Position numbers and translations under genes: made by a program. The notes beneath the pieces were generated by a model. The model saw nothing but the letters and a program-made list of their open reading frames with translations. It ran no database searches and was not told the origin of the DNA. 64,000 bases of DNA from contig CACOCY010000009.1 of the NCBI GenBank assembly GCA_902625725.1, positions 1 through 64,000 of the forward strand, in the 5' to 3' direction. Of the stretch, positions 54,583 through 64,000 are shown piece after piece. Each line of letters starts with the position of its first letter. The stretch's first letter is position 1. The stretch comes from an uncultured SAR116 cluster alpha proteobacterium. Its GTDB lineage: Bacteria; Pseudomonadota; Alphaproteobacteria; Puniceispirillales; Puniceispirillaceae.

Positions 54583-55704
54583 GTGTCTGCTGAGTTATCT
54601 AACTTCATTATTGATTTAGAACAACTTAAGCTAAACTGGAGATGGCTTGATACCCTTACACATCCTAATTGTATCACCGCTGGGGTAGTAAAGGCAAATG
54701 CCTACGGGCATGGCTTAGGATCTATTGCTACTAGCCTGTTCGAGGCTGGATGTAGAATTTTTTGTGTTGCAAGACTCGAAGAAGCGCTTGAACTTCGTAA
54801 TATTTTAGTCAAACAAAACATTAGTAAACATATTACAGAGATCGTCACTTTTGATGGCCTACAAAAAAGTGATATCGATTTTTACCATTCACACAAAATA
54901 ACACCAGCGCTGAAAAAAGTATCTGAAATTGAAGTTGCTGCCAATTTTGCTAACATATCAGGGATCAAATTTCCAGTTTGGATACAATTAGATACGGGAA
55001 TGAACCGTTTGGGCATTTCTGAAACAGAATTAAATTCATCACTCAAAAAAATGACAATAAGTAACTTATCGCAACTAGATATTAGTGTTATCATGAGCCA
55101 TCTATCTTCGTCAGATACACCCTCTCATGAGGCAAATGAAAGGCAAAGAGTTCGGTTTGAACAAATGAGCAAAAGAATTGCCTCTTTGCCGTTATCGTTA
55201 GCTGCAAGCCATGGCATGTTTTTATCAAAAGAATTTCATTACGATATTACACGTCCAGGCATAGCACTTTATGGTTATCAAGACAGCACAAATGCTAACT
55301 TTAATTGCAAACCTATTTTAGATTGGATGGCGCCAATACTTCAAATACGCGATATAAGAAAAGGTGAGCAGATCGGCTATGGTGCTGATTTTACGGCAAA
55401 TCGGTCCATGCGGATTGCGGCAATCGGTGCCGGTTACGCAGACGGTTATAGACGTTCTCTGGCAGAATTTGGGAAAGTGGATGTAGGGGGTTTCATTTGT
55501 ACGCTAGTAGGCCGAATTTCCATGGATAGTTTGGTAATTGATGTATCGAACGTCCCTGAGGCAGTTTTAGGAAGAGAATCACAAGCTTGCCTTATTGGTA
55601 AACATTATAACGCCAAAGATATGGCCACTGATTTATCAACTATTACCTATGAAATTCTTACCAACCTTGGCTCTAGACCACAACGAATATATGAAAAGAA
55701 TTGA
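54583..55704 (+). CDS. alr: Alanine racemase
   Basis: I prefer GTG 54583, preceded by AGGGA, which gives a normal N-terminus (SNFIIDLEQLKLNWRWL). The frame is open from TTG 54511 in a TTGA overlap with dnaB. GVVKANAYGHGLG carries the PLP lysine, and QIGYGADFTANRSM the catalytic tyrosine. It makes D-alanine for peptidoglycan. The length from 54583 is 373 residues, normal for the family. The dnaB-alr-radA vicinity is typical of Alphaproteobacteria. Confidence 0.94.
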   Translation: MSAELSNFIIDLEQLKLNWRWLDTLTHPNCITAGVVKANAYGHGLGSIATSLFEAGCRIFCVARLEEALELRNILVKQNISKHITEIVTFDGLQKSDIDFYHSHKITPALKKVSEIEVAANFANISGIKFPVWIQLDTGMNRLGISETELNSSLKKMTISNLSQLDISVIMSHLSSSDTPSHEANERQRVRFEQMSKRIASLPLSLAASHGMFLSKEFHYDITRPGIALYGYQDSTNANFNCKPILDWMAPILQIRDIRKGEQIGYGADFTANRSMRIAAIGAGYADGYRRSLAEFGKVDVGGFICTLVGRISMDSLVIDVSNVPEAVLGRESQACLIGKHYNAKDMATDLSTITYEILTNLGSRPQRIYEKN

Positions 55705-55844
55705 AATTTTCGTTACATATTCGGAAACATATCAACTGAAAACAGTTTTAAAAACCTAACTTAAATATTCGTGTAATTATCTAGATCTCAATTCATATTG
55801 CGTGGTAAAAGATAATTAAAACATAGTGGCAAAAAAGGATTATA

Positions 55845-56618
55845 ATGATAGATTTATTTCGATCACTCGGAATTGGACTTTTAAGACTTTGCCAACTGAC
55901 AGGTAGTGTAGCTTTATTCATCGCCCTAGCTCTTCGCTGGAGCATAACGCCACCCTTTTATGGGAAACAGATTCTAAAACAGATTATTGATATTGGATAT
56001 TATTCTCTTCCTGTGGTTGGACTTACAACATTGTTTTCGGGAATGGTGCTTGCTCTGCAAAGCTATACTGGTTTTGCACGTTTCTCAGCGGAAGATACTG
56101 TTGCGACTGTTGTAGTTTTATCCGTGACACGTGAGCTTGGTCCTGTTCTAGCGGGGTTAATGGTTGCCGGTAGAATTGGCGCCTCTATCGCTGCAGAAAT
56201 TGGAACTATGCGTGTAACTGACCAGATTGATGCGCTAGAAACATTATCTACGAGACCAATGCAATATCTAGTCGGACCTCGTATAATAGCTGGAACCATT
56301 TGTTTGCCGATTCTGGTATTGATTGGAGATATAATCGGTGTTTTTGGTGGTTATCTGGTTGGCATTTACAAGCTCGAGTTCAATTCCTCTATCTATCTCT
56401 CTAGAACATTGGAATTTCTTGAATTGAATGACGTGATTTTGGGAGTTATAAAAGCTGCAGTTTTTGGATTTATAATTGGGCTTATGGGATGTTATCATGG
56501 ATATAATTCAGGTCGTGGAGCGGAGGGTGTCGGAAAAGCAACAACTAATGCAGTTGTTTCTTCCTCTATACTGATATTAATTGCGAATTATACTGTTACA
56601 GCACTTTTTATCGGATAA
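55845..56618 (+). CDS. mlaE: Lipid-asymmetry ABC transporter permease MlaE
   Basis: A 257-residue membrane protein of the MlaE family: SLPVVGLTTLFSGMVLALQS, TRELGPVLAGLMVAGRIGAS (coupling region) and GAEGVGKATTNAVVSS at the end. It forms the MlaFE core that moves phospholipids between membranes. AAGGATT precedes the ATG. It is followed by mlaF; a substrate-binding mlaD is not adjacent. Confidence 0.93.
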   Translation: MIDLFRSLGIGLLRLCQLTGSVALFIALALRWSITPPFYGKQILKQIIDIGYYSLPVVGLTTLFSGMVLALQSYTGFARFSAEDTVATVVVLSVTRELGPVLAGLMVAGRIGASIAAEIGTMRVTDQIDALETLSTRPMQYLVGPRIIAGTICLPILVLIGDIIGVFGGYLVGIYKLEFNSSIYLSRTLEFLELNDVILGVIKAAVFGFIIGLMGCYHGYNSGRGAEGVGKATTNAVVSSSILILIANYTVTALFIG

Positions 56619-56623
56619 ATGTG

Positions 56624-57442
56624 ATGACAAATAACAAAAATAAAGTTCCAAAAATAAATATGACGAACGTCACAAAAAGTTTTGGAAGCGACCCAGTTCT
56701 AAATGGATTTAGTTTATTAATAAATGAGGGTGAATCTTTATGTTTAATTGGTACATCTGGAAGTGGAAAATCAGTGGCTTTAAAATGTCTTATTGGGCTT
56801 CTCTCCCCGGACGGAGGCTCAATAAAAATAGACGGGCTAGAGACTATTGGTCAAAATAAAACTCAGCATGAGGACTTACTAAAACGTTTTGGTATGACCT
56901 TTCAGTTTGGTGCCTTATTTGACTCACTTCCAATATGGGAGAATGTCACCTTTAGACTGCGTCAAAAAGAAAAATTGACCAAGAGGGAATCTAAAGAAAT
57001 AGCCAAAGACATAATAACCCAGCTTGGCCTCTCCCCCCAAGTTATTGAACTTTTTCCAGCTGAATTATCAGGCGGTATGCAAAAAAGAGTTGCGATTGCA
57101 AGAGCGATTGCTGACAAACCAGAAATACTTCTATTTGATGAACCGACATCAGGGCTTGACCCAATAACCTCTGGGGTAATCAACGATCTTATTCTAAATT
57201 CTGTAAATAGACTTGGCGCAACTACCCTAACTATTTCACATGATATGGCGTCTGTACACCAAATTGCAGATACAGTAGCAATGCTGCATAGAGGAAAAAT
57301 AATATGGTGCGGTTCAATAAGAGATATAAATCACACAGGAATCGCAGAAGTTGATCAATTTGTTAACGGAAAGCCTTATGGACCTCTAACATCTAATAAC
57401 ACAGCTATTTCCTATTCAAATCAATCAGAGACTACAGATTAA
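56624..57442 (+). CDS. mlaF: Lipid-asymmetry ABC transporter ATPase MlaF
   Basis: ATG 56624 (a GTG at 56621 is in frame). The ATPase has GTSGSGKSVALKCL (Walker A), ELSGGMQKRVAIARAIA (signature) and ILLFDEPTSGLDP (Walker B), closest to MlaF. Its stop overlaps the radA start by one base, so mlaE-mlaF-radA-cvpA look like one transcript. mlaD, mlaC and mlaB are not in the window. Confidence 0.92.
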   Translation: MTNNKNKVPKINMTNVTKSFGSDPVLNGFSLLINEGESLCLIGTSGSGKSVALKCLIGLLSPDGGSIKIDGLETIGQNKTQHEDLLKRFGMTFQFGALFDSLPIWENVTFRLRQKEKLTKRESKEIAKDIITQLGLSPQVIELFPAELSGGMQKRVAIARAIADKPEILLFDEPTSGLDPITSGVINDLILNSVNRLGATTLTISHDMASVHQIADTVAMLHRGKIIWCGSIRDINHTGIAEVDQFVNGKPYGPLTSNNTAISYSNQSETTD

Positions 57443-58812
57443 TGGCAAAAAATACTCAATATCTCTGCCAACAATGCGGTGCTGTCTCTCCGAAATGGAC
57501 AGGTAAATGTGAAGCTTGTAGTGCTTGGAATAGCATTGTTGAAGAGCAAATAAGTATTAGACCAAGTCACGCAAAATTAGCAAGAACAGCCAATCGAATT
57601 GAATTTAGTTCATTAGCGGATAAAAAAACTGAGCAAATAAAAGAACGAATGCTATCCGGTATTTCTGAATTTGACAGAGTTACTGGCGGCGGTATTGTTC
57701 CAGGCTCAGTTCTTCTAATTGGAGGGGACCCTGGTATAGGCAAATCAACCTTACTTCTTCAACTTGCCTGTCGCTTGTCACAAAATGAGAGGCAGACCGT
57801 GTATATATCAGGTGAAGAATCAGCAGATCAAGTTAGAATTCGGGGTCAAAGATTGGGTGTTGTAAATACTGATATTGGCCTTGCAACATCTACTAACGCA
57901 AGTGAAATCTCCGAAACAATTAGACGAACACCACAGCTGGAACTCATTATAATTGACTCCATACAAACAATGTATCTACCAGCTTTAGATTCCAGTCCCG
58001 GCACGGTAAGTCAGGTTCGAGCATCTGCACAGGAATTAATTTACGCAGCAAAAGAAAATAATACAGCATTAATTTTTGTTGGCCATGTTACTAAAGATGG
58101 GGCAATCGCTGGACCAAGAGTTCTTGAGCATATGGTAGATTCTGTTCTTCATTTTGAAGGAGACAGAAGTCATCATTTTCGAATTCTACGAGGCATTAAA
58201 AACCGTTTTGGTGCCACTGACGAGATAGGAGTTTTTGAAATGACTTCTAATGGATTAAATCAAATTTCTAACCCGTCTGAGTTATTTCTAACAGAAAGAA
58301 AAAATGAAGTTGCAGGAACGGCTGTTTTCGCTGCAATTGAGGGAAGCCGTCCGCTACTAGTGGAAATTGAAGCACTGGTTGCACACTCTTCGTTGGCAAC
58401 CCCTAGAAGGAATGTTGTAGGTTGGGAAAATTCCAGACTCTCTATGCTAACTGCGGTATTAGAGACAAGATGTGGAATGCAACTCTCAGGAAGGGACATC
58501 TTTTTAAATGTTGCTGGGGGCATGAAAATACAAGAACCCGCAGCTGACCTTGCTGTTGCTGCAGCACTAATTTCATCAGTTACAAACCGTCCGCTTCCAA
58601 ATAGTTCTGTATTTTTTGGAGAAATCGCTTTATCAGCCCAGATTAGACAGGTTTCGCAGCCGGAGCAACGGCTTAAGGAAGCAAAAAAATTAGGGTTTCA
58701 AAAGGCTTTTCTGCCAAAACCAATAAAAAGTAATGATTCAAACTCAGGCCTTGTTTTGTCTTATTCAGAAAATTTATCTGATTTCATTGACATTCTAGAT
58801 GGGATATCGTGA
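57442..58812 (+). CDS. radA: DNA repair protein RadA
   Basis: A 456-residue protein with a C4 zinc finger (CQQCGAVSPKWTGKCEAC), RecA-like ATPase (GGDPGIGKSTLLLQLA), the RadA-specific KNRFGATDEIGVF and a Lon-like C-terminal domain with GGMKIQEPAADLAVAAAL. It promotes branch migration in recombination. A plausible cvpA start overlaps its end. Confidence 0.96.
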   Translation: MAKNTQYLCQQCGAVSPKWTGKCEACSAWNSIVEEQISIRPSHAKLARTANRIEFSSLADKKTEQIKERMLSGISEFDRVTGGGIVPGSVLLIGGDPGIGKSTLLLQLACRLSQNERQTVYISGEESADQVRIRGQRLGVVNTDIGLATSTNASEISETIRRTPQLELIIIDSIQTMYLPALDSSPGTVSQVRASAQELIYAAKENNTALIFVGHVTKDGAIAGPRVLEHMVDSVLHFEGDRSHHFRILRGIKNRFGATDEIGVFEMTSNGLNQISNPSELFLTERKNEVAGTAVFAAIEGSRPLLVEIEALVAHSSLATPRRNVVGWENSRLSMLTAVLETRCGMQLSGRDIFLNVAGGMKIQEPAADLAVAAALISSVTNRPLPNSSVFFGEIALSAQIRQVSQPEQRLKEAKKLGFQKAFLPKPIKSNDSNSGLVLSYSENLSDFIDILDGIS

Positions 58813-58858
58813 TTATAAAATCGAGTATTCAAGAATCTACCACATAATTCGAGATAAT

Positions 58859-59542
58859 ATGGAATTAACTAGCCTAAATTATATAGATTATATTGCTTTA
58901 GCGATTTTATTTATATCTGCAATGCTATCAACCATTCGAGGCATGACACGAGAATTTCTCGGGCTGGTAGGTTGGTTCGTAGCTATTTTTATTGCAAAAT
59001 TAACATCACCTGTTCTTTTTCCAATACTTCAAAGCTTTATTTCTCTGGCTTACATAATTACGCCTCTTTCTTGGATAATTCCTTTTTTTGCAGCTTTTAT
59101 AGTTTGGTATGTTTTTGCGGGTGTTATCTCACCCAGTCTCTCTCGTGCGGGGTTGGGCGCACTAGATGGTGGAATGGGGGTATTCTTTGGACTAGCAAGA
59201 GGGGCTGTCATTCTTGTTTTATTTTACTTAGCGCTATTATATCTTTATGGAGGAGCAAATAAAATACCAGACATAGTAAAAGATTCCAATACATCGCGCT
59301 TTTCTATTTTTATTATTAACGCCACCAAACCGTTATTGCCCAATACAATACTAATGCAATTTGACAGTTTATCAATTCCAGAAATAGAAACATCAACACC
59401 CAACATCGTTGATACTAATTCTCAATCTTCTGAAAAAAATAATAATCAAAAAAATATTAATGAGAATTTAAAAATTGCCCCTGAATTGGAAACAGAGAAA
59501 CCACCAGCTTTAGTGATACTTGAAGCACGACCTGTGCAATAA
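58859..59542 (+). CDS. cvpA: CvpA-family membrane protein
   Basis: From ATG 58859 the protein has 227 residues with four membrane helices. LNYIDYIALAILFISAMLST and TREFLGLVGWFVAIFIA are typical of CvpA, and GLGALDGGMGVFFGLARGAV is the conserved helix-three motif. A Pro- and Asn-rich tail follows. The frame stays open to an ATG at 58799 that would overlap radA. CvpA is linked to colicin V production and envelope stress; its function is poorly known. Confidence 0.88.
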   Translation: MELTSLNYIDYIALAILFISAMLSTIRGMTREFLGLVGWFVAIFIAKLTSPVLFPILQSFISLAYIITPLSWIIPFFAAFIVWYVFAGVISPSLSRAGLGALDGGMGVFFGLARGAVILVLFYLALLYLYGGANKIPDIVKDSNTSRFSIFIINATKPLLPNTILMQFDSLSIPEIETSTPNIVDTNSQSSEKNNNQKNINENLKIAPELETEKPPALVILEARPVQ

Positions 59543-59998
59543 CAAAAATAAAAAGCTTAATGGCACCCATTTAATATAGTAATATATAAGAAACCGCTAA
59601 ATTGTGGCATTTTTGGTTCCTTCAAAGAATATACTATCTCGAAACTCGTGCATCAAAATGATGCAGATATATAGCATGTTTTGGGCTTCATATTGAATTG
59701 TGAGAAAACTCATTGCGTGGTTTATAGTTTGTACGAACCAATAATGCTACTATTGCCCTGATGACGGAGACCTTTTTCCCTTCCGGCCCAAAAATATAAA
59801 AGATCCCCATGTATATGAAAAGGTTGGCGTTGATTATCTATATACACTTGCCAAATTCCTAAATGAAGTTTGGGCAAATATGCCCAAATTTTTTTTATAT
59901 TAGCTGATATACTTTAGATTGCTATTTAACCACTAATGCCCCAAAATATACCTCGAGAAGCAACCAACATTTTGTAAATTTATATTAACCGAAAAATT
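59543..59998. other. Convergent gap between cvpA and purF
   Basis: A 456-bp region without a coding frame. It holds a strong plus-strand terminator at 59869-59896. The 325 bp between cvpA and the terminator could be a long 3' UTR or contain a small RNA, but no known RNA family motif was recognised. Confidence 0.45.
59869..59896 (+). terminator. Rho-independent terminator
   Basis: TTTGGGCA (59869-59876), loop AATA, TGCCCAAA (59881-59888), then eight Ts. Perfect eight-base stem. It ends transcription from the left, 327 bp after cvpA, before the convergent purF. Confidence 0.88.
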
Positions 59999-61456
59999 TT
60001 ATTCTTTTCCTATTTCAGATAAATGCGTCAGATTATAAATATTTTTTTTACCAAATTGGTCTAACAATCTTGTTGGGTAGTCTCCTGTAAAACAATGGTC
60101 TGTGTATTGGGGATTTTTTGCATCTCTTCCTTGAGTGTGTCCCATAGCTTGATATAATCCATCAACTGACAAGAAAGATATGCTATCAACACCAAGAAAT
60201 TTTCTCATTTCTGGGATGGTTTTATTTGCAGCTAGTAGATTTTCTTTAAGCGGTGTGTCAATCCCATAATAGTCTGCATATTTGATTGGTGGGGAAGCAA
60301 TTCGCATGTGAACCTCTTTTGCTCCTGCCTCTCGCATCATTCTCACGAGTTTTATTGACGTAGTCCCTCTTACTAACGAATCATCGACTAAAACCACCTT
60401 TTTACCTCTAACAAGAATTTTGTTTGCATTGTGTTTTAATTTTACCGAGAAAGCCCTTATTGATTGCTGTGGTTCAATAAAAGTTCTCCCGACATAATGA
60501 TTCCTTATAATACCGGTTTCAAATCTAATATTAGATTGCTCTGCGAATCCAATAGAGGCTGGAACACCGCTGTCTGGAACCGGCATAACCATATCTGCTT
60601 CCAACGATGCCTCCTTTGCTAATTGAATACCAAAAGCTTTTCTGCAATTATAAACGCTGACTCCGCCGAGGATGCTATCTGGCCTTGAAAAATAAATATA
60701 CTCAAAAATACAAGGTCGCGGTAAGCATGCGGGAAAGGGTTTTATACTCTCAATTTTATTTTTCGTAATTACAACAATCTCACCGTTCTCTATCTCCCGT
60801 ACAAATGTTGCTCCTATTAAGTCTAAAGCACAGGTCTCAGAACTTAAAATATATTTACCATCCAAATGACCAAGAACTAGAGGTCTAATACCCAATGGAT
60901 CTTTTGCGCCAATTAATTCATTGTTCGTAAGCGCTACGAGAGCATATGCGCCCTCAACCTTCAATAAGGCATCAACAAATTTTTCCACTACATTTTTCTT
61001 TTTTGATTTTGCAACCAATTGCAAAATTGTTTCAGTGTCCGAAGTTGACTGAAAAATTGAACCATCTTTGATCAATTTGTGTCTTAGGGTTAGCCCATTA
61101 GTTAAATTTCCATTATGAGCAATCGCAAAACCGCCAGAGGTAAGATCAGCAAATAGCGGTTGGACATTTCTTAAAATTGGTTCCCCAGTAGTAGAGTATC
61201 TTACATGTCCAATAGAAGACTTTCCAGGCAAACGTTCAATGACACGCCTTTTGGTAAAATGTTCGCTTACTAACCCGATTCTTTTTTCTGCATGAAAATG
61301 ATTTTTATCAAAACTAACTATACCAGTGGACTCTTGGCCTCTATGTTGCAGAGCATGAAGACCTAACGCTGTGAGTTTTGCAGCATCAAGATGGTCAAAA
61401 ACACCAAAAATGCCGCATTCTTCTTTTAATTTATCTTCGTTTTCTAGATATTGCAT
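59999..61456 (-). CDS. purF: Amidophosphoribosyltransferase
   Basis: A 485-residue protein. A 13-residue propeptide precedes CGIFGVFDH, so Cys14 should be the N-terminal nucleophile after cleavage. HIAHNGNLTN-like AIAHNGNLTNGL, FETGIIRNHYVGRTFIEP and the PRPP loop VVLVDDSLVRGTTS are present. It commits PRPP to purine synthesis. In many bacteria cvpA and purF point the same way; here they are convergent. Confidence 0.97.
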   Translation of the reverse strand: MQYLENEDKLKEECGIFGVFDHLDAAKLTALGLHALQHRGQESTGIVSFDKNHFHAEKRIGLVSEHFTKRRVIERLPGKSSIGHVRYSTTGEPILRNVQPLFADLTSGGFAIAHNGNLTNGLTLRHKLIKDGSIFQSTSDTETILQLVAKSKKKNVVEKFVDALLKVEGAYALVALTNNELIGAKDPLGIRPLVLGHLDGKYILSSETCALDLIGATFVREIENGEIVVITKNKIESIKPFPACLPRPCIFEYIYFSRPDSILGGVSVYNCRKAFGIQLAKEASLEADMVMPVPDSGVPASIGFAEQSNIRFETGIIRNHYVGRTFIEPQQSIRAFSVKLKHNANKILVRGKKVVLVDDSLVRGTTSIKLVRMMREAGAKEVHMRIASPPIKYADYYGIDTPLKENLLAANKTIPEMRKFLGVDSISFLSVDGLYQAMGHTQGRDAKNPQYTDHCFTGDYPTRLLDQFGKKNIYNLTHLSEIGKE

Positions 61457-61916
61457 GTAAACCCCAAAAAATATCTCTATTCTACTTCAATAAAAAAAAA
61501 TAGATAGGAATGTTTTTGAAAACTTATGGTATGATATGTGTCTATCAGAAAATGTTTAGCAGACTGGCGAGAGCTTTTTATTTTAGCTACCATATTAGAG
61601 AAGCAATTATAACTTATAAATAATTTTTCCATTCGATTAGAATAAGCATTCAAAAGATTCTTTGTTTTTAAAAAATACATATTTCTCTCAATGCACAAAA
61701 ATTGATTTACAATACTTACAAAATTAATGCTCCTGAGCATAGTTTTGCAGTATTTTATTCAAATAACTAATGAGATGAATACTATTTGAGATAGAATTGA
61801 ATTTATAACTTTGCCAATATTTCTGATGAAAGATTATAAAAAAATGGATACAGTCGAATGCAACAGACAATATGGAAAACGTTGGATGTCACCAAGTTGC
61901 AATTTTATTTTGAGGA
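61457..61916. other. Divergent gap between purF and the SDR gene
   Basis: A 460-bp AT-rich region. An 87-codon minus-strand frame (61477-61740) looks random. Nothing else was recognised; both flanking promoters should lie here. Confidence 0.45.
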
Positions 61917-61922
61917 GTGAGG

Positions 61923-62654
61923 ATGATGGGAGCTGAAAAACCTCTTAACGGTAAAATTATTTTGCTCACGGGGGCAAGTAGAGGAATTGGTAGGGCTGCG
62001 TCGATTGCATGCGCTAAAGCAGGTGCTGAATTAATTATTACTGGAAGAACTACAGGAGCGCTAGAAGAAGTGGATGATGAGATTAAGAATTTAGGAAGCA
62101 AATCAACAATCGTAGAGCTTGATTCTAGGGACTTAGCTGCTTTACCAAGACTAGCGAAGGAGATACATAGTAAATGGGGTAGGCTTGACGGTTTCGTTGC
62201 GAATGCAGGTCAATTGGGACAAATGTCACCAATGCCACATATAGAACCTGAAGCGTGGGACGATACAATACTTGTTAATTTAACATCAGTATGGCATCAA
62301 ATCCGAAATTTTGATTCATTATTGAGGACAGCGCCAGCGGCTCGTGTCATTTTAATGTCATCCGCTGCTGCGGTCGGGCCCCGTGCTTATTGGGGGGCAT
62401 ATGCCGTATCAAAAGCCGGCATCGAAGCTATGGGACGCGCTTGGGCAGCTGAGAGTGAGAAGACTAAAATGAGAATAAATATGATTGACCCAGGCGGCAC
62501 TAGGACAAAAATGAGAGCGGATGCCTTTCCTGGAGAGAACCCAATGACACTACCAACACCAGAAGATATTGCGCCGGCATTTGTTGCATTAATGAGAGAT
62601 GATTGTCCTCATCATGGCGAACTCATAAAGGCAAGAAGCTATATATCCTCATGA
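61923..62654 (+). CDS. Short-chain dehydrogenase/reductase
   Basis: ATG 61923 follows GAGGAG by five bases; the frame is open to GTG 61917. The 243-residue protein has TGASRGIGRAASIA, NAGQLGQMSPM, SSAAAVGPRAYWGAYAVSKA (Ser, Tyr, Lys) and DPGGTRTKMRA. It is a classical SDR with an unknown substrate; such genes are often annotated as oxidoreductases next to purF in Alphaproteobacteria. Confidence 0.9.
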   Translation: MMGAEKPLNGKIILLTGASRGIGRAASIACAKAGAELIITGRTTGALEEVDDEIKNLGSKSTIVELDSRDLAALPRLAKEIHSKWGRLDGFVANAGQLGQMSPMPHIEPEAWDDTILVNLTSVWHQIRNFDSLLRTAPAARVILMSSAAAVGPRAYWGAYAVSKAGIEAMGRAWAAESEKTKMRINMIDPGGTRTKMRADAFPGENPMTLPTPEDIAPAFVALMRDDCPHHGELIKARSYISS

Positions 62655-62662
62655 AAACAAAT

Positions 62663-64000
62663 CTACCTCCTGGATTTAGTTCTTGTTTCACGGATTGAAA
62701 ATCGTTCTGGGTCTAAATTTTTCATAATATTTCTGTCTAACCCTGTGGGTCTTCCAGATATTTTTCTTGCCAAAACCATACCCAACAAAGGTGCGTTGGT
62801 GAGTCCGCGTGACCCAAATGCGCTAAATAAATGAAGTGTCTCATAGCATTCACCAACTAACGGCATTCTATCCTTGCTTGCAAGACGCTGTGAAACTCGA
62901 CCCTGTAACTTATTAATATCGAATATTAGCTTCTGCAACGAAACTGGTAAAAGACTAATATTGTGGAGATGTCCTTTATCTGTAACATCCATAGAGCCAG
63001 ACAAATCGAAACTTGCTCCAAAAACTTGTTTGCCGTCAATCATAGGAGTTATGTAACCGCCATATTGAAGACTGATACCTAGATTGCTTAACCTTGTATG
63101 TTTTGGAAGAAAGCTAAGCTGACCTGAGGTTACTTGCAATTCCAGTGAGGGAAGTGAAAATTTTTCCAAAAACTGGGGAAGACCAGAACCAATAGATAAA
63201 ACAATATCAGTAGCAGTGTATATTTTACCACTTGAAGTTTTTATCTCCCATTTTTCATTTTTCTTTTCAAGAGATGATATATAATCGCCTGTCTTTACAT
63301 CAGTGTTATTAAGGAGCTGTTTTGTAAGTTTCGAGGGATTTATAACCTGTCCAGCCGACTGAATAAAGCCATCCTGCTCAATCTCTAAATTTGCTAATTT
63401 TGATATGTCACTAGCGTTTTTTGCTTCCACAAGGTCGTTTGGCCATTGCTGACCAGCTATCTTTCTTTGCCGTATACCCAGCTTTTCTGGATAATGAAGG
63501 TTAATGAGGCCTTTGCTTAAAACTGCCTCTTGTTGAATGGCAAGCCTACTAACATATGAAAAACAGGCGAGTGACATTTGCATAGATGGATGGGGAGCCG
63601 CCATTAACTGAGGTGTTATAAGACCAGCAGGATTACCTGACGCCCCTCCTGCAATTGAATTCGAACCCTCCAAAACAAAATGAGAAATATTGGCTGCCCT
63701 AAGGCCGTGTGCAATGCTAGCACCTGCGATACCTGCACCAATTACGATTACATTTTTGTGTTGATTAGAGATTGTTTTTATGACGCTGTGGGTTTGATAA
63801 TATCCCGTAAGCATCTCTCTTTTTCTTCCAAATCCCTTACTTTTTTCAATCTTAAATCCCGACTTCAAAAGTCCTTCTTTAACTGATGTAGCAACGGAGA
63901 AGCTCGCCACTTTTGCGTTTGAGGACGACAATCTTGCCATTTGGCGAAATACATCTTTAGTCCACATATCTAAGTTTTTTGACGGTGAAAAACCGTCTAG
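62663..64000 (-). CDS. mnmC: tRNA 5-methylaminomethyl-2-thiouridine synthesis protein MnmC, N-terminus cut by the window edge
   Basis: The open frame enters from the right edge: the residues LDGFSPSKNLDMWTKDVF continue into GFGRKREMLTGYY, the end of the MnmC methyltransferase domain. Then a complete FAD-dependent oxidoreductase domain follows: NVIVIGAGIAGASIAHGL, ASGNPAGLITPQL and FGSRGLTNAPLLG. The C-terminal domain removes the carboxymethyl group from cmnm5s2U34 and the N-terminal one methylates the amine. It is convergent with the SDR gene, eight bases apart. An internal ATG at 63967 is not the true start. Confidence 0.92.
   Translation of the reverse strand, partial: LDGFSPSKNLDMWTKDVFRQMARLSSSNAKVASFSVATSVKEGLLKSGFKIEKSKGFGRKREMLTGYYQTHSVIKTISNQHKNVIVIGAGIAGASIAHGLRAANISHFVLEGSNSIAGGASGNPAGLITPQLMAAPHPSMQMSLACFSYVSRLAIQQEAVLSKGLINLHYPEKLGIRQRKIAGQQWPNDLVEAKNASDISKLANLEIEQDGFIQSAGQVINPSKLTKQLLNNTDVKTGDYISSLEKKNEKWEIKTSSGKIYTATDIVLSIGSGLPQFLEKFSLPSLELQVTSGQLSFLPKHTRLSNLGISLQYGGYITPMIDGKQVFGASFDLSGSMDVTDKGHLHNISLLPVSLQKLIFDINKLQGRVSQRLASKDRMPLVGECYETLHLFSAFGSRGLTNAPLLGMVLARKISGRPTGLDRNIMKNLDPERFSIRETRTKSRR

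Noticed and set aside
61477-61740. An 87-codon minus-strand frame upstream of purF.
   Set aside because: AT-rich, low-complexity composition, no ribosome site and no family resemblance.

Overview
The window is a stretch of an AT-rich genome that most resembles an uncultured, probably marine, alphaproteobacterium. Pointers to Alphaproteobacteria are an EipB/DUF1849 periplasmic protein, an HdaA-type DnaA homologue, a tiny aa3-type cytochrome oxidase subunit IV, and a PyrB-PyrC pair whose PyrC lacks the usual HxH metal motif. The gene neighbourhoods gatCAB-ruvX-pyrBC-plsY-topA-rnr-rpmG, purMN-ndk-holC-pepA-lptFG-surA-pdxA-rsmA and fabD-fabG-acpP-fabF-mltG-gmk fit as well. The genus cannot be assigned from sequence alone.

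Positions 1-16,620 are the accessory part. The left side holds transporters (EamA/DMT, LysE/RhtB, SulP), a PD-(D/E)XK nuclease and a tandem universal stress protein. From 5,742 to 16,546 lies the most interesting structure: three tandem modules, each bounded by copies of a 20-bp sequence that is the 3' end of the tRNA-Ser(GCU) gene at 16,528-16,619. Module E1 (5,742-9,973) carries a haem-uptake ABC transporter, a DUF2470 protein and a Fur-box-like operator. Module E2 (9,954-12,583) carries a membrane-bound class III nucleotide cyclase and a small MotA-like membrane protein. Module E3 (12,564-16,546) carries one very large flagellin of 1097 residues. E2 and E3 have the same ends: a 3' fragment of a T4-type lysozyme gene at the left, a 3' fragment of a tyrosine-integrase gene at the right, and at both ends a pair of 6-8-bp repeats spaced exactly 11 bp apart at the same distance from the att core. 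I read the locus as serial integrations of related cargo-carrying elements at one tRNA gene.

Positions 16,849-64,000 are mostly housekeeping genes. In order they cover: a LysR regulator; GatCAB amidotransferase; RuvX; pyrimidine synthesis (pyrB, pyrC-like); PlsY; topoisomerase I; RNase R; L33; an ROK kinase; EipB; RNase D; HdaA; a DUF2066 protein; purine synthesis (purM, purN); a COX subunit IV; Ndk; Pol III chi; PepA; LptF/LptG; SurA; PdxA; RsmA; Gmk; MltG; the fatty-acid cluster fabF-acpP-fabG-fabD; ribosomal proteins S6-S18-L9; DnaB; Alr; MlaE/MlaF; RadA; CvpA; PurF; an SDR; and the C-terminal part of MnmC, cut by the window edge. Apparent absences at places where relatives often carry genes (dprA after plsY, ppk/ppx near hdaA, mlaD after mlaF) point to streamlining or rearrangement.

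All calls rest on reading the sequence and on knowledge of families. No database search, structure prediction or promoter mapping was possible.
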